Shown: positions 1-8,297, numbered from the stretch's first letter. The stretch is DNA of 64,000 bases from Bacillus sp. BHET2 (GCF_005938125.1 NZ_VCQN01000005.1:124001-188000); one strand, 5' to 3'. Notes: generated by a model not told the origin, from the letters alone. Made by a program: numbers and translations.

Positions 1-386
1 CGGACCTTCCTGGTACGAAACGAAAGCTTCTCATGATAGTGCCTGGGACCGTTCTCGCCGGGGTGGATTTACATCAAATCGGTCAAGAGGATATAGTAGT
101 CGATGAAGAGAAGAAAGAGATTCTATTGACCCTTCCCCGTGCAAAGATTCTTCAGGAACCTTCGATTGATACGGATCATATCAAGACATTTTCTGTAGAA
201 GGCGTCTTCAGAAACGATGTGAACTGGAATGAAGGATTTGCCCTGGCAGAAGTAGCGAAGGATCAAATCAGTCAGGAAGCGATCCAGCAGGGAATCCTTC
301 AAGCGGCAGAGAAGAACGCTGAAAAGTCTTTGAAGGGTTTCTTTGAGCAATTAGGCTATAGCACGACAATCCAATTTCAAGACTAG
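1..386 (+). CDS. DUF4230-like protein, C-terminal part (5' truncated by window edge)
   Basis: The frame is open from base 3 and continues upstream of the first ATG at 33, so this is the tail of a longer gene. The visible 128 codons contain a PGTVLAGVDL segment and a mixed alpha/beta region ending in a helical stretch rich in Ala, Gln and Glu, as I remember for DUF4230 proteins. Those are usually membrane-anchored, with an N-terminal helix that would lie outside this window. Function unknown. It sits 22 bases before the likely ung start, so it may be co-transcribed with ung. The family call rests on resemblance only. Confidence 0.55.
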   Translation, partial: DLPGTKRKLLMIVPGTVLAGVDLHQIGQEDIVVDEEKKEILLTLPRAKILQEPSIDTDHIKTFSVEGVFRNDVNWNEGFALAEVAKDQISQEAIQQGILQAAEKNAEKSLKGFFEQLGYSTTIQFQD

Positions 387-408
387 AAAGGGTGTCTGAG
401 GAGTGGCA

Positions 409-1074
409 ATGATTTTTCAAAACGATTGGGCGCACGTTCTGGAGGACGAACTCCAGAAGGAATACTATCAGCATTTAAGAGAATGGCTTAAAGGGGAGTA
501 TGAAAACCGTACAACCTATCCGCCCATGCACGACATTTTCAATGCTTTTCACTATACCGCGTATGAGGATGTAAAGGTAGTATTACTGGGACAAGATCCT
601 TACCATGGACCCAATCAAGCAGAAGGGTTGAGTTTTTCTGTTAGAAAAGGCGTGAAAATCCCTCCGTCCCTGCGAAATATGTACAAAGAGCTTCACGATG
701 ATATTGGATGCGAGATACCGTCACATGGCTCACTGGTCAAATGGGCAGAACAAGGTGTCCTGCTATTAAATACGGTTTTAACCGTCCAAGATGGGAATGC
801 CAACTCTCATAAAGGAAAAGGCTGGGAAACATTCACGGATCATGTCATATCCTTAGTAAATAATCGGGAGAAGCCGGTGGTGTTTATTTTGTGGGGGAAA
901 AATGCTCAGGCTAAGCAGTCTTTGATTGATTCCTCTAAGCATTGCATCGTGACCGCGCCACATCCGAGTCCATTATCTGCACACAGGGGCTTCTTTGGAA
1001 GCAAACCATACTCTAAGACGAATGATTTCTTGCGAGAACAAGGAATGGAAGAAATCGATTGGTGTAGAGCGTAA
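409..1074 (+). CDS. ung: Uracil-DNA glycosylase
   Basis: Family 1 uracil-DNA glycosylase, which removes uracil from DNA at the start of base excision repair. Water-activating loop GQDPYHGP lies near residues 61-68 (catalytic Asp63) and the minor-groove loop [11 protein letters not shown] near 185-195. The length of 221 aa is normal. A GTG at 403 is in frame, but the GAGGAG ribosome site (398-403) overlaps it and is spaced 5 bases from the ATG at 409, so ATG is chosen. Gene order with ywdI and ywdK downstream matches B. subtilis. A parS site follows 8 bases after the stop codon. Confidence 0.96.
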   Translation: MIFQNDWAHVLEDELQKEYYQHLREWLKGEYENRTTYPPMHDIFNAFHYTAYEDVKVVLLGQDPYHGPNQAEGLSFSVRKGVKIPPSLRNMYKELHDDIGCEIPSHGSLVKWAEQGVLLLNTVLTVQDGNANSHKGKGWETFTDHVISLVNNREKPVVFILWGKNAQAKQSLIDSSKHCIVTAPHPSPLSAHRGFFGSKPYSKTNDFLREQGMEEIDWCRA

Positions 1075-1082
1075 ACCCCTGA

Positions 1083-1098
1083 TGTTTCACGTGAAACA
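1083..1098. other. parS: parS centromere site
   Basis: TGTTTCACGTGAAACA is a 16-bp palindrome that fits the bacterial parS consensus TGTTNCACGTGAAACA at every defined base. It lies in the short gap behind ung. In B. subtilis one of the scattered origin-side parS sites maps to about this part of the chromosome. ParB (Spo0J) is expected to load here and recruit SMC condensin. Confidence 0.93.
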
Positions 1099-1151
1099 AT
1101 GGAATGACACTCTCTTGTGAAGGAATTCATTGTATAGAAGGAGGACGGTAC

Positions 1152-1328
1152 ATGGAAAAGGAAGAGAGAATCAACTGCTTTCAATGTCACTATTTTTACA
1201 CAACGTGGGAACAAGCTCATCCGAGGGGATGTAAGGGGTACGGATTTAAATCGAAAGCGATGCCTTCACTTGTCGTTTTCCGATCCTCAGGGAGTCCGTG
1301 TATGAAATTCAAACCTAAACAAAGATGA
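1152..1328 (+). CDS. Small four-cysteine protein, possible zinc-binding
   Basis: A 58-aa protein starting at ATG 1152 behind a strong GAAGGAGGA site. Cysteines lie at residues 9, 12, 25 and 48 (CxxC followed by two single Cys), which suggests a metal site. The rest is basic and aromatic. Small proteins of this kind next to ung are, as I recall, sometimes labelled uracil-DNA glycosylase in databases; nothing here resembles that fold, so I do not use the name. The function is unknown. It sits between ung and ywdI and is probably in the same transcript. Confidence 0.7.
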   Translation: MEKEERINCFQCHYFYTTWEQAHPRGCKGYGFKSKAMPSLVVFRSSGSPCMKFKPKQR

Positions 1329-1438
1329 CATTTGCGAAATCTTTCAATAAGAATTAGGATAATGAGGTAGGTAAACGAGAAATCGTACATACTGTATGTG
1401 AAGATTACTGGAAGATCTTGTGGAAGGAGTCATCGATT

Positions 1439-1732
1439 GTGAACATTCCTCATCAATCATTAATTAAAAAAATCGAACATGAACTCGGTAAAGCGAAGTC
1501 GGCAGAGAAGCCACAGCACATCCGTGAACATGTGTATTCAATAAAAGCGTTATGCGAAGTATTGCTGGAAGAAAACGGCGCAGCAGCTAATGCACCATCA
1601 TCCTACCAATCCCAGCAAAACATGCCATATTTGCAAGAACCGCAGGTAAGTCAGAAGCCCGTTTCCATTCAAAAAGAAGAGCCACTTGAAACGGAAGACG
1701 GAGCCAATGGTAACTCATTATTTGACTTTTAA
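1439..1732 (+). CDS. ywdI: YwdI family protein
   Basis: A 97-aa protein of unknown function. The GTG at 1439 is preferred because GGAAGGAG (1422-1429) sits 9 bases upstream; an earlier in-frame TTG at 1418 precedes that site. The N-terminal 45 residues are helical and charged and resemble YwdI. The C-terminal half is a low-complexity Gln/Pro/Glu tail ending in LFDF. Position between ung and the DUF423 gene ywdK matches B. subtilis, which supports the name more than the sequence alone does. Confidence 0.72.
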   Translation: MNIPHQSLIKKIEHELGKAKSAEKPQHIREHVYSIKALCEVLLEENGAAANAPSSYQSQQNMPYLQEPQVSQKPVSIQKEEPLETEDGANGNSLFDF

Positions 1733-1752
1733 CAACGAATAGGAGGTTCATC

Positions 1753-2124
1753 ATGAAAACGTTTATTATTATTGGAGCAATCAACGCTTTTTTGTCCGTC
1801 GCTTTAGGAGCTTTCGGTGCACATGCATTGGAAGGGAAGATAACACAGAAATACATTGATATTTGGAATACAGGTGTTCTCTATCAGATGTTCCACGCAA
1901 TCGGAATCATCATCGTAGGAGTCCTGATGGGGAATGTCACTCCAACATCCTTGCTTTCCTGGTCAGGCTGGCTCATGCTGATCGGAACGATTTTGTTCTC
2001 AGGAAGCCTATATGTCCTGAGTTTATCTGGGGTAAAGGTGCTTGGAGCCATTACGCCTCTTGGAGGAGTCAGCTTCCTTGCAGCATGGGTGCTTCTGATC
2101 GTATTCGCAGCGAAAACGTTATAA
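1753..2124 (+). CDS. ywdK: DUF423 family membrane protein
   Basis: A 123-aa integral membrane protein of the DUF423 family with four hydrophobic segments (about residues 4-24, 43-62, 70-89 and 95-118) and the usual GAFGAHAL motif after the first. The AGGAGG site lies just upstream of the ATG. The biochemical role of the family is not established. It ends 4 bases before a strong bidirectional terminator shared with convergent gerQ. Confidence 0.85.
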   Translation: MKTFIIIGAINAFLSVALGAFGAHALEGKITQKYIDIWNTGVLYQMFHAIGIIIVGVLMGNVTPTSLLSWSGWLMLIGTILFSGSLYVLSLSGVKVLGAITPLGGVSFLAAWVLLIVFAAKTL

Positions 2125-2128
2125 AAAA

Positions 2129-2170
2129 ATACCCGGCAAGGAGGATCGACTCCTTGCCGGGTATTTTTTT
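2129..2170. terminator. Bidirectional terminator between ywdK and gerQ
   Basis: A perfect 15-bp stem (2129-2143 with 2150-2164, GC-rich core CCCGGCAAGG) with a 6-base loop, an A-run on the left and a T-run on the right. It serves both convergent genes. Confidence 0.93.
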
Positions 2171-2636
2171 ATCGTTGTGAATAGCCGGGCATAGAGCTTC
2201 CTGCCCCGTATGGATATTCATATTCAATTTCTTCATCAAATGTAATGTAGTCTAAATAAATCATGGGGATGAGGTACCTGGTCCCGGTTTGTGGATCACT
2301 TAGGATAAGATGATCGCGACCTGCCGCTTCAATGAGGCCTTTAAAAACCTTCGCATTCCATTCCTTATTGTTTTCGAATGTGGTGTAAACCGTTGCTACC
2401 TTCCCTTTATTCAGACGAAGAATATTCTCGATATACGATTCTTCAATGGGAAGCATTCCTTGCACATTTTGAGAAGGGGCCTGTGCATTCATCGCCTGAG
2501 GTACTTGTTGCCCGCCACCCTGCTGTTGCGGATAGTATTGACCCTGACCTTGCCCACCTCCGTAATACTGACCATATGGATTATATGCAGATTGATTATA
2601 CCCTTGCATATACGGGTTTGATTGTTGGTTCGCCAA
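2169..2636 (-). CDS. gerQ: Spore coat protein GerQ
   Basis: Inner spore coat protein needed for CwlJ localisation and calcium-dipicolinate-triggered germination. Residues 1-60 are a low-complexity Gln/Tyr/Gly/Asn region. The conserved domain follows (about 62-140, with IEESYIENILRLNKGK and DPQTGTRYLIPMIYLDYITFDEE). It starts at TTG 2636 with AAGGAGGT 5-7 bases upstream; no ATG fits. The first lysine is residue 77, unlike B. subtilis, where as I recall N-terminal lysines are cross-linked by transglutaminase. It follows cwlJ with a 24-base gap, so the two form an operon expressed in the mother cell. Confidence 0.93.
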   Translation of the reverse strand: MANQQSNPYMQGYNQSAYNPYGQYYGGGQGQGQYYPQQQGGGQQVPQAMNAQAPSQNVQGMLPIEESYIENILRLNKGKVATVYTTFENNKEWNAKVFKGLIEAAGRDHLILSDPQTGTRYLIPMIYLDYITFDEEIEYEYPYGAGSSMPGYSQR

Positions 2637-2660
2637 ACCGAATACCTCCTTTAATTAACG

Positions 2661-3083
2661 TTAATACACTTTCGGACAATCGCCTTCTGTAGGTTGATAG
2701 AAGCAGTGGGACTTGAATCGCCCCGATTTAGATTGGTTATACCATGTATCGGGACAGTCCCCTGCCGGCCTGAAGTACCATAGAGAAAATTGGGCCGGGT
2801 GATACCTGCCGCCTTTAATGCTCTTTCTTGCTAAATCGATTTCCTTTTGCCTGGCCCGTTGATAAAAGTAGCCTTTTTGGGTGGCCTCGAATCCACCTGG
2901 ACTTTGAAACACCATATCTTGAAGCGAAGCAAGTTTTTTGAAGTCAAGGCAATCGGACCGGACGCGATTCACACCGACATTCCCAACCATCAACATGCCA
3001 AGCTGCCCTTCACCCTCGGCTTCAGCCCTCATTAATCGAGCCAGGAGTTTTACTTCCTTCTCGTTATAAGGAATAACAGCCAT
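2661..3083 (-). CDS. cwlJ: Cortex-lytic cell wall hydrolase CwlJ
   Basis: A 140-aa spore cortex-lytic enzyme of the SleB/CwlJ (Hydrolase_2) family. It acts on muramic-delta-lactam-containing cortex peptidoglycan during germination. The putative catalytic Glu is residue 21 in RAEAEGEGQ. The NVGVNRV, FYQRARQ and YNQSKSGRF segments are typical of the family. There is no signal peptide or peptidoglycan-binding domain, as expected for CwlJ, which is made in the mother cell and held in the coat by GerQ. The start ATG at 3083 has an AGGTGAG site. gerQ is downstream in the same unit. Confidence 0.95.
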   Translation of the reverse strand: MAVIPYNEKEVKLLARLMRAEAEGEGQLGMLMVGNVGVNRVRSDCLDFKKLASLQDMVFQSPGGFEATQKGYFYQRARQKEIDLARKSIKGGRYHPAQFSLWYFRPAGDCPDTWYNQSKSGRFKSHCFYQPTEGDCPKVY

Positions 3084-3126
3084 CTTCTCACCTCACTTTA
3101 GAAGATGTTTTCTGTTTCACTATTTC

Positions 3127-3154
3127 ATGTCTATGTTGGGTGAGAATAATATAT
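3127..3154 (-). promoter_or_regulatory. Possible SigE promoter for cwlJ-gerQ
   Basis: On the minus strand an AT-rich ATATATT-like -35 (about 3148-3154) is followed after about 12 bases by CATAGACAT (about 3127-3135). This resembles the SigE pattern of KMATATT and CATACANT. The match is imperfect; known SigE control of cwlJ in B. subtilis supports it. Confidence 0.3.
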
Positions 3155-3243
3155 TCGTGTGTATTTTTGAATAAAGGAGGGGACTTTCTTATTCAGATGA
3201 GTGGTTGTGTCAAAAAATGGACCGTTCCTTTCCGCAAGAGTTT

Positions 3244-3281
3244 TCATAAAAAAACGACAAGCTGCAAGGAGCTTGTCGTTT
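3244..3281 (-). terminator. hemQ terminator
   Basis: An 11-bp perfect stem (3252-3262 with 3271-3281, core ACGACAAGC) with an 8-base loop. On the minus strand it runs into a T-rich tract, just past the hemQ stop codon. Confidence 0.9.
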
Positions 3282-3290
3282 ATGGTGTAT

Positions 3291-4037
3291 TTAGTTCACA
3301 TGAAGGAATTTCGAAATCGCTTCTTCTTTTAGTAGATTCCCTACATAGAAGGTACCAAACTCGCCGTAGCGTGCGCTTACTTCATCAAAACGCATTTCGT
3401 ACACAAGCTTTTTGAATTGAAGGACATCATCGGCGAATAGAGTGACACCCCATTCGTAATCATCGAATCCAACTGAACCTGTAATGATCTGTTTCACTTT
3501 TCCTGCATATTGGCGACCAATCATTCCATGACTTCTCATCATGTCACGACGCTCTTCCATTGGCAGCATATACCAGTTATCATTTCCTTGGCGACGCTTG
3601 TCCATTGGATAGAAGCAGATATGGTTCGCTTTCGGAAGAGTCGGGTAGATTCGTTCCTGTACATATGGATTATCATATGGATCGCCTTCAGAAGGCATGT
3701 AGTTACCAAGTTCTACGACTGATACATATGAATAAGTTGGAATCGTAAATTCAGCAAGTTTCAGCTTATTGAATTCATTTTCAAGCTCATTTAATTCTTC
3801 CATTGTCGGCCGAAGGATCATGAGCATGAAGTCAGCTTTTTGACCAACGATCGTGTAAAGAGCATGACTTCCTTCTTTCGCATCCTGAGTCCCGTTCATT
3901 CGATCTAAGAAACGGTGGAATTCCGAAATGGCCGAGGCTCTTTCTTCGCTCGGAAGCATCTTCCATGAAGTCCAATCCATCGCGCGAAAATCATGAAGGG
4001 AATACCAACCATCTAACGTTTGTGCTGGTTCTGCCAA
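3291..4037 (-). CDS. hemQ: Coproheme decarboxylase (HemQ/ChdC)
   Basis: Chlorite-dismutase-like coproheme decarboxylase, which carries out the last step of the coproporphyrin-dependent heme pathway of Gram-positive bacteria, coproheme III to protoheme. The start is set at TTG 4037 ([17 protein letters not shown]), since AAAGGAG lies just upstream and the longer open frame before it has no ribosome site; this gives 248 aa, close to the family size. Conserved segments include the dimerising GWYSLHDFR start, [12 protein letters not shown] with the catalytic-loop tyrosine, and CFYPMDKRR. Monocistronic, divergent from pta. Confidence 0.94.
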   Translation of the reverse strand: MAEPAQTLDGWYSLHDFRAMDWTSWKMLPSEERASAISEFHRFLDRMNGTQDAKEGSHALYTIVGQKADFMLMILRPTMEELNELENEFNKLKLAEFTIPTYSYVSVVELGNYMPSEGDPYDNPYVQERIYPTLPKANHICFYPMDKRRQGNDNWYMLPMEERRDMMRSHGMIGRQYAGKVKQIITGSVGFDDYEWGVTLFADDVLQFKKLVYEMRFDEVSARYGEFGTFYVGNLLKEEAISKFLHVN

Positions 4038-4242
4038 CGTAATCACTCCTTTAAGTACTTTTTCCAACTTTACTATATCATAGTTTGACCGAAGAGTAAG
4101 AATACAACACCATATGTCGTTAAAATGGCACAAATGCCGGATAACCGGGTGATTTCTAGAACACACTAAACGGAGCAATACATAGACGTACGCGCTAAGT
4201 ATAAGGAGGGAAGTAATTGTTAGAAAACAAAGACTTTTACGG

Positions 4243-4256
4243 TGAAACCGATACCA
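4243..4256 (+). promoter_or_regulatory. cre site (CcpA) upstream of pta
   Basis: TGAAACCGATACCA matches 13 of 14 positions of TGWAANCGNTNWCA. It is centred about 54 bases before the likely pta start point, a position suited to CcpA activation, as known for pta in B. subtilis. Confidence 0.7.
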
Positions 4257-4269
4257 TTTCTCCTTTTTC

Positions 4270-4297
4270 TTGAATTCCTATATGAGAAGAGTATTCT
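4270..4297 (+). promoter_or_regulatory. SigA promoter of pta
   Basis: TTGAAT (4270-4275), a 16-base spacer, then TATTCT (4292-4297). It lies 35 bases before the TTG start and downstream of the cre site. Confidence 0.55.
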
Positions 4298-4331
4298 AAG
4301 ATTGGATATATAAATCAAGGAGGTTCCTCTA

Positions 4332-5303
4332 TTGAGCAATTTATTTACAACACTAACAGATAAAGTGAAAGGGAAAGAATTGAAGATTGTCTTTCCTGAA
4401 GGTACAGATGAACGCATTCTAACGGCAGCATCCCGTTTAGCAAACGATGGCATCTTAACGCCAATCGTAGTCGGAAACGTGGAAGAGGTTAATGCGAAAG
4501 CAGACCAATTAGGTGTGAAGCTCGACGGTTGCGACGTTGTCGACCCGGCTTCATTCGCTGGAATGGACGAGCTTGTGAAAGCATTCGTAGAACGTCGTAA
4601 AGGCAAAGCGTCCGAAGAAGATGCGAAGAAAATCCTGTTAGACGGCAACTATTTCGGAACTATGCTTGTGTATACTGGCCAGGCTCACGGTCTTGTAAGT
4701 GGGGCAGCTCATTCAACAGCTGATACGGTTCGTCCGGCACTTCAGATCATCAAGACAAAAGAAGGCGTCCGCAAAACGTCCGGAGTGTTCATCATGGTAC
4801 GCGGGGAAGAGAAGTATTGTTTCGCTGACTGTGCGATCAACATTTCACCTGACAGTCAGGATCTTGCTGAAATCGCGATTGAAAGTGCGAAAACAGCTGA
4901 AATGTTCGACATCGATCCACGTGTTGCGATGCTAAGCTTCTCGACAAAAGGTTCGGCAAAGTCACCTGAAACGGAAAAAGTCGTGGAAGCTGTTTCTTTA
5001 GCAAAAGAAAAAGCACCAGAAATGACAATCGATGGCGAATTCCAATTCGACGCTGCCTTCGTACCATCTGTAGCTGAGAAAAAAGCACCAGGAGCAGACA
5101 TCCAAGGTAATGCGAACGTATTCGTATTCCCAAGCCTTGAAGCTGGAAACATCGGCTACAAAATCGCCCAAAGACTAGGAAACTTCGAAGCAGTCGGTCC
5201 GGTCCTTCAAGGACTGAACGCCCCTGTAAACGACCTTTCCCGTGGGTGTAACGAAGAAGACGTGTATAAGCTTGCATTGATTACGGCTGCTCAGGCGCTG
5301 TGA
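4332..5303 (+). CDS. pta: Phosphate acetyltransferase
   Basis: Phosphotransacetylase interconverts acetyl-CoA and acetyl phosphate and is the first step of overflow acetate production. 323 aa, a standard-length single-domain bacterial enzyme. Family segments include IVFPEGTDERIL near the N-terminus, GLVSGAAHSTADTVRPALQ in the middle and VFVFPSLEAGNIGYK near the C-terminus. It starts at TTG 4332 with a strong AAGGAGG site. A cre site and promoter upstream suggest CcpA activation during growth on preferred carbon sources. The gene ends in its own terminator, so it is monocistronic. Confidence 0.97.
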   Translation: MSNLFTTLTDKVKGKELKIVFPEGTDERILTAASRLANDGILTPIVVGNVEEVNAKADQLGVKLDGCDVVDPASFAGMDELVKAFVERRKGKASEEDAKKILLDGNYFGTMLVYTGQAHGLVSGAAHSTADTVRPALQIIKTKEGVRKTSGVFIMVRGEEKYCFADCAINISPDSQDLAEIAIESAKTAEMFDIDPRVAMLSFSTKGSAKSPETEKVVEAVSLAKEKAPEMTIDGEFQFDAAFVPSVAEKKAPGADIQGNANVFVFPSLEAGNIGYKIAQRLGNFEAVGPVLQGLNAPVNDLSRGCNEEDVYKLALITAAQAL

Positions 5304-5307
5304 TTTT

Positions 5308-5344
5308 AAAAAGCTGGATCCTTTAAGGGGTCCAGCTTTTTTTA
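5308..5344 (+). terminator. pta terminator
   Basis: Ten-base-pair stem AGCTGGATCC with GGGTCCAGCT (one G-U pair), then seven Ts. Confidence 0.9.
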
Positions 5345-5376
5345 GTGGGATGATTGAAGGTTATGATGATGTTTGG

Positions 5377-5605
5377 CTGTTAAATAGCAGTCTGTTTTTG
5401 ACAGGTAAATTAAGGTGGGAATTCAGCTGTTAAAAAAACCGTGTATTTTGACAGGTAAATTAAGGTGGGAATTCAGCTGTTAAAAAAACCGTGTATTTTG
5501 ACAGGCAAATTAAGTGGGGAATTCAGCTGTCAAAATAACCGTATATTTTAACAGGCAAATCAAGAGCGATATTCAACAGTCAAAAAAACCATGTATTTTA
5601 ACAGT
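5377..5605 (+). repeat. 50-bp tandem array with inverted words (CTGTTAAAA / TTTTGACAG)
   Basis: Five units of exactly 50 bp. TTTTGACAG (later TTTTAACAG) starts at 5396, 5446, 5496, 5546 and 5596. Its near-complement CTGTTAAAA (later CTGTCAAAA or CAGTCAAAA) starts at 5377, 5427, 5477, 5527 and 5577. The two words sit about 19-20 bp and 31 bp apart in alternation. Copies decay toward lipL. The array fills most of the pta-lipL gap and has no coding capacity. Confidence 0.9.
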
Positions 5606-5707
5606 CAAACCCAAACTCTCCACCCCATAGACTGTCCAACCCCTTTTTTAGCAACCCCCATTTTATGATATAATAAGCTCGCATGTTGTCAGCGAAGGAG
5701 AAGCGTT

Positions 5708-6550
5708 ATGGATAAGGAAAAAGCGTATGCACTGCTCCGTCAAGACCGATGGAGAGTGATTGATCAATCAAGTTTGGGACCGATGTTCGGGGCCCTGCAG
5801 TCGTTTGCCATGGATGATACGTTGTGCACGGCCATTGGAGCAGCCCAGTCTGATCCGACGGCGCGCTCATGGGTTCATCATCAAACGGTTGTACTCGGTA
5901 TTCAGGATACAAAGTTGCCGTTTCTTTCTGATGGGTTAAAGGTATTGGAAGAGGAAGGCTATCAATATATTGTAAGAAACTCCGGGGGACTCGCGGTCGT
6001 ATTGGATGAAGGAGTATTGAATCTTTCATTGGTCTTCCCCGATTCTGAAAAAGGGATCGATATTAACCGTGGCTATGATGCCATGTGGTTACTTGTTGAG
6101 GATATGTTCAAGGAGTTCGATGTGAAGATCGAGGCGAAGGAAATCACACAGTCTTACTGCCCCGGCAGCTATGATCTCAGTATCAATGACCGGAAGTTTG
6201 CAGGAATTTCTCAGCGGAGAATCAGGAATGGAGTCGCCGTTCAAGTTTACCTCTGCGTCAATGGAAGCGGTTCTAATCGGGCGAGGCTGATTCAGCGTTT
6301 CTATGAGACAGGGTTGAAGGATGGGTCGACGAAGTTCACATTTCCGATGATTGATCCTGAAGTGATGGCGTCATTATCTGAGTTGCTCGAAATCGAATTA
6401 TCGATTCAAGATGTGATGCTCCGATTCCTGCAGTCGCTGAAAGGGTTCAGCGGGGAATTTTACAGCAGTGCTCTTCAAGGAGAAGAGTATGGAATGTATG
6501 AAATGTATTATCAACGGGTAGTCGATCGGAATGAGAAGGTATTAGGATAG
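5708..6550 (+). CDS. lipL: Octanoyl-[GcvH]:protein N-octanoyltransferase LipL
   Basis: Transfers octanoyl groups from GcvH to E2 subunits in the lipoate relay (LipM, GcvH, LipL). Biotin/lipoate protein ligase fold, 280 aa, matching B. subtilis LipL (YwfL). [19 protein letters not shown] is near 90-108. The acyl-enzyme nucleophile is most likely Cys151 in SYCPGSYDL, and the conserved Lys is residue 163 in [17 protein letters not shown] is 7 bases before the ATG. Monocistronic; an array separates it from pta and another lies behind it. Confidence 0.95.
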   Translation: MDKEKAYALLRQDRWRVIDQSSLGPMFGALQSFAMDDTLCTAIGAAQSDPTARSWVHHQTVVLGIQDTKLPFLSDGLKVLEEEGYQYIVRNSGGLAVVLDEGVLNLSLVFPDSEKGIDINRGYDAMWLLVEDMFKEFDVKIEAKEITQSYCPGSYDLSINDRKFAGISQRRIRNGVAVQVYLCVNGSGSNRARLIQRFYETGLKDGSTKFTFPMIDPEVMASLSELLEIELSIQDVMLRFLQSLKGFSGEFYSSALQGEEYGMYEMYYQRVVDRNEKVLG

Positions 6551-6639
6551 CCGTTGAGGAAAGCTGGGCTCCGCTTGGGATGGGGTCTGGTTTTTTATGT
6601 TGGTGGAAGGTGGAGTTGGGATGGTTGAAATTGGTAATA

Positions 6640-6751
6640 GACGCATAAAATGAAAAAATGACGCAATAAGGGATAATTTTGACGCATAAAAGAAAAAAAC
6701 GACGCAATAGGTCCCGATTCCGACGCAATAAATCTCAAAACGACGCAATCG
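6640..6751 (+). repeat. Six-copy GACGCA array, 20-21 bp period
   Basis: GACGCA(T/A)AAA-type words start at 6640, 6660, 6681, 6701, 6722 and 6742 (steps 20, 21, 20, 21, 20). All are in the same orientation and the spacers are otherwise AT-rich and unrelated. The array lies between convergent lipL and rsfA. The same word and period recur at 59788-59899. Confidence 0.92.
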
Positions 6752-6962
6752 GAGCGCATCTCTGCTTTTCTCGGAGCACCAACCCCTACAGAGAAAGCAT
6801 ATCTTCATCCAATAATTCATATTTCCAGCTAAAAAGGGTTTAAAGTAACTATTTTTAACTCTTAATGGACAAAGAATGCACTAATTTCTATTCTATTCTT
6901 AAACAGAAAGAGTTTGTTCAAACATTCACAGTATCGAACCACAATACCCAGCCCAACCCCAA

Positions 6963-6998
6963 CCAAAAAACCAGCACACCCACAGGCATGCTGGTTTT
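6963..6998 (-). terminator. rsfA terminator
   Basis: Ten-base-pair stem AAAACCAGCA (6967-6976) with TGCTGGTTTT (6989-6998). It leads into a T-run on the minus strand, 10 bases beyond the rsfA stop. The remaining 6760-6960 stretch shows no gene or clear site. Confidence 0.85.
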
Positions 6999-7007
6999 AA
7001 AATCTCA

Positions 7008-7829
7008 CTATTCAGCTACTTTTTCCAAGTTTCCGTTACGATCCATTTTAAAACGTGGTGCCTTTGCATCGTCTTCATCGAATAGGACGAGCTTTCTGGC
7101 ACGGTTCATGATTTGCATTAATGTTTCGTAGTCTTCTTGCATTGTGACGGAATTGTTTTCGAGTGCGGAAACCTTCTTTTTAAGTTCCGCATTTTCTTTT
7201 CTGATGTCTGTCATCTCTTGCTTTAATCTCTGATTCTCGATTTTCGTATAGTCGGAGTTCAGGTTGGTTTGAGCCAGGTTTTGCAGGTAGGCGATGACTT
7301 TTTCGAGTGTCACTTCACCTTTTAGTCCTGAAGGCTTGAGTACGTGATCCGCTACTGGCGCCTGCTGTGGAATGTAGATTTGTTCTTCGGCTGCTTCCAC
7401 TTCAAAGTTGTTCGGCGAGTCGATAGCATCTTTCCCCAGCTGCTCGGTTTCAGGAACATAGTTCTCGTATTCGGCGAATTCCATTTCCTCTTCCGCTTCA
7501 GACATTGATAGAGACATAGCATCTAAATCTTCGAATGAAGGTGTAGGTGGCTGATAGAGGAGCTTTTTCTTGCCGCCTTGATCTTTTCCAAGGATCCGGT
7601 GGCGCTGTTTGCGTTGTTTTTTTGCTAGTTGAAGAGCTTTCTCATATTGGTGACGCACCACTGCGTTCCAACGGAATCCACATGCGGCGGATGTGCGGTT
7701 CAGTTTGTCTCCGACTTCTTCAAAGGCATTTAATTGCGTGCTGCCTTCCCGTACATGACGCAAGACCGTTTCGGCTAATAATAGATCATTTTCTTCCGTC
7801 CAGGCATCCTGTCTTGTTTTCATCGTCAT
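7008..7829 (-). CDS. rsfA: Prespore-specific regulator, RsfA family
   Basis: A 273-aa DNA-binding protein. A Myb/SANT-like helix-turn-helix occupies about residues 7-65 (tryptophans in DAWTEENDLLLAETVL and CGFRWNAVVR). A basic stretch KKQRKQRHR follows, then an acidic linker (100-150), then a coiled coil with heptad-like repeats at about 205-250. This order is that of RsfA (YwfN), a SigF-dependent regulator that fine-tunes forespore gene expression in B. subtilis. Located between lipL and the ywfO region as in B. subtilis. Its own terminator follows. Confidence 0.9.
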   Translation of the reverse strand: MTMKTRQDAWTEENDLLLAETVLRHVREGSTQLNAFEEVGDKLNRTSAACGFRWNAVVRHQYEKALQLAKKQRKQRHRILGKDQGGKKKLLYQPPTPSFEDLDAMSLSMSEAEEEMEFAEYENYVPETEQLGKDAIDSPNNFEVEAAEEQIYIPQQAPVADHVLKPSGLKGEVTLEKVIAYLQNLAQTNLNSDYTKIENQRLKQEMTDIRKENAELKKKVSALENNSVTMQEDYETLMQIMNRARKLVLFDEDDAKAPRFKMDRNGNLEKVAE

Positions 7830-8068
7830 TTCATCTCAACTCCCAAAGTTTTCTTAAATGATTCGTTGATTAAAGGATGGACAGTTTTCAAGGTTTTTAT
7901 ACGAATATGTTAAATTTATTTTCTGTCTGCTAGTTTCGTTGTATATGTGGCGTTTTTAGAAGCTTGCAGCGATGTTCCCTTGCAAATGAAGGCGGAAAAC
8001 TGTATTCTATAAATCGATGTTTATGATGAAAGAAATCCATTTCAATAGATAGAAAGGGTTGTTGGCAG

Positions 8069-8293
8069 ATGGCAAATGAATTTCGTGTTTGCGATGATTG
8101 TCAGGCCGTTAACTTGAAATCCTTAATCCCGAAATTGAAAGAGATAGACCCGGATGCACCGATCGACATAGCGTGTCAATCCTATTGTGGTCCAGGACGG
8201 AAGAAGACATTCGCGTTTGTGAATAATCGTCCTGTAGCGGCTTTGACAGAAGAAGAACTGATGGAAAAAGTGATCAAGAAAATAAAGAAATAA
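8069..8293 (+). CDS. DUF1450 family protein
   Basis: A 74-aa protein of the DUF1450 (YuzB-like) family. It begins [15 protein letters not shown] and carries [21 protein letters not shown], so there are two CxxC/CxxxC cysteine pairs (8, 11, 36, 40), consistent with a metal- or redox-type site. The function is not established. AAAGGG lies ahead of the ATG and a terminator follows directly, so it is a single-gene unit, divergent from rsfA. Confidence 0.85.
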   Translation: MANEFRVCDDCQAVNLKSLIPKLKEIDPDAPIDIACQSYCGPGRKKTFAFVNNRPVAALTEEELMEKVIKKIKK

Positions 8294-8297
8294 AAGG

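Noticed and set aside
4217..4273. Tiny 18-codon frame with a strong AAGGAGGG site upstream of pta
   Set aside because: It lies upstream of the likely pta promoter and contains the cre site, so it would not be on the pta transcript. No evidence of its own promoter.
5377..5605. Regular 50-bp repeats suggesting a CRISPR array
   Set aside because: The unit is one continuous 50-bp tandem repeat with no unique spacers, the repeats decay gradually, and no cas genes are present.
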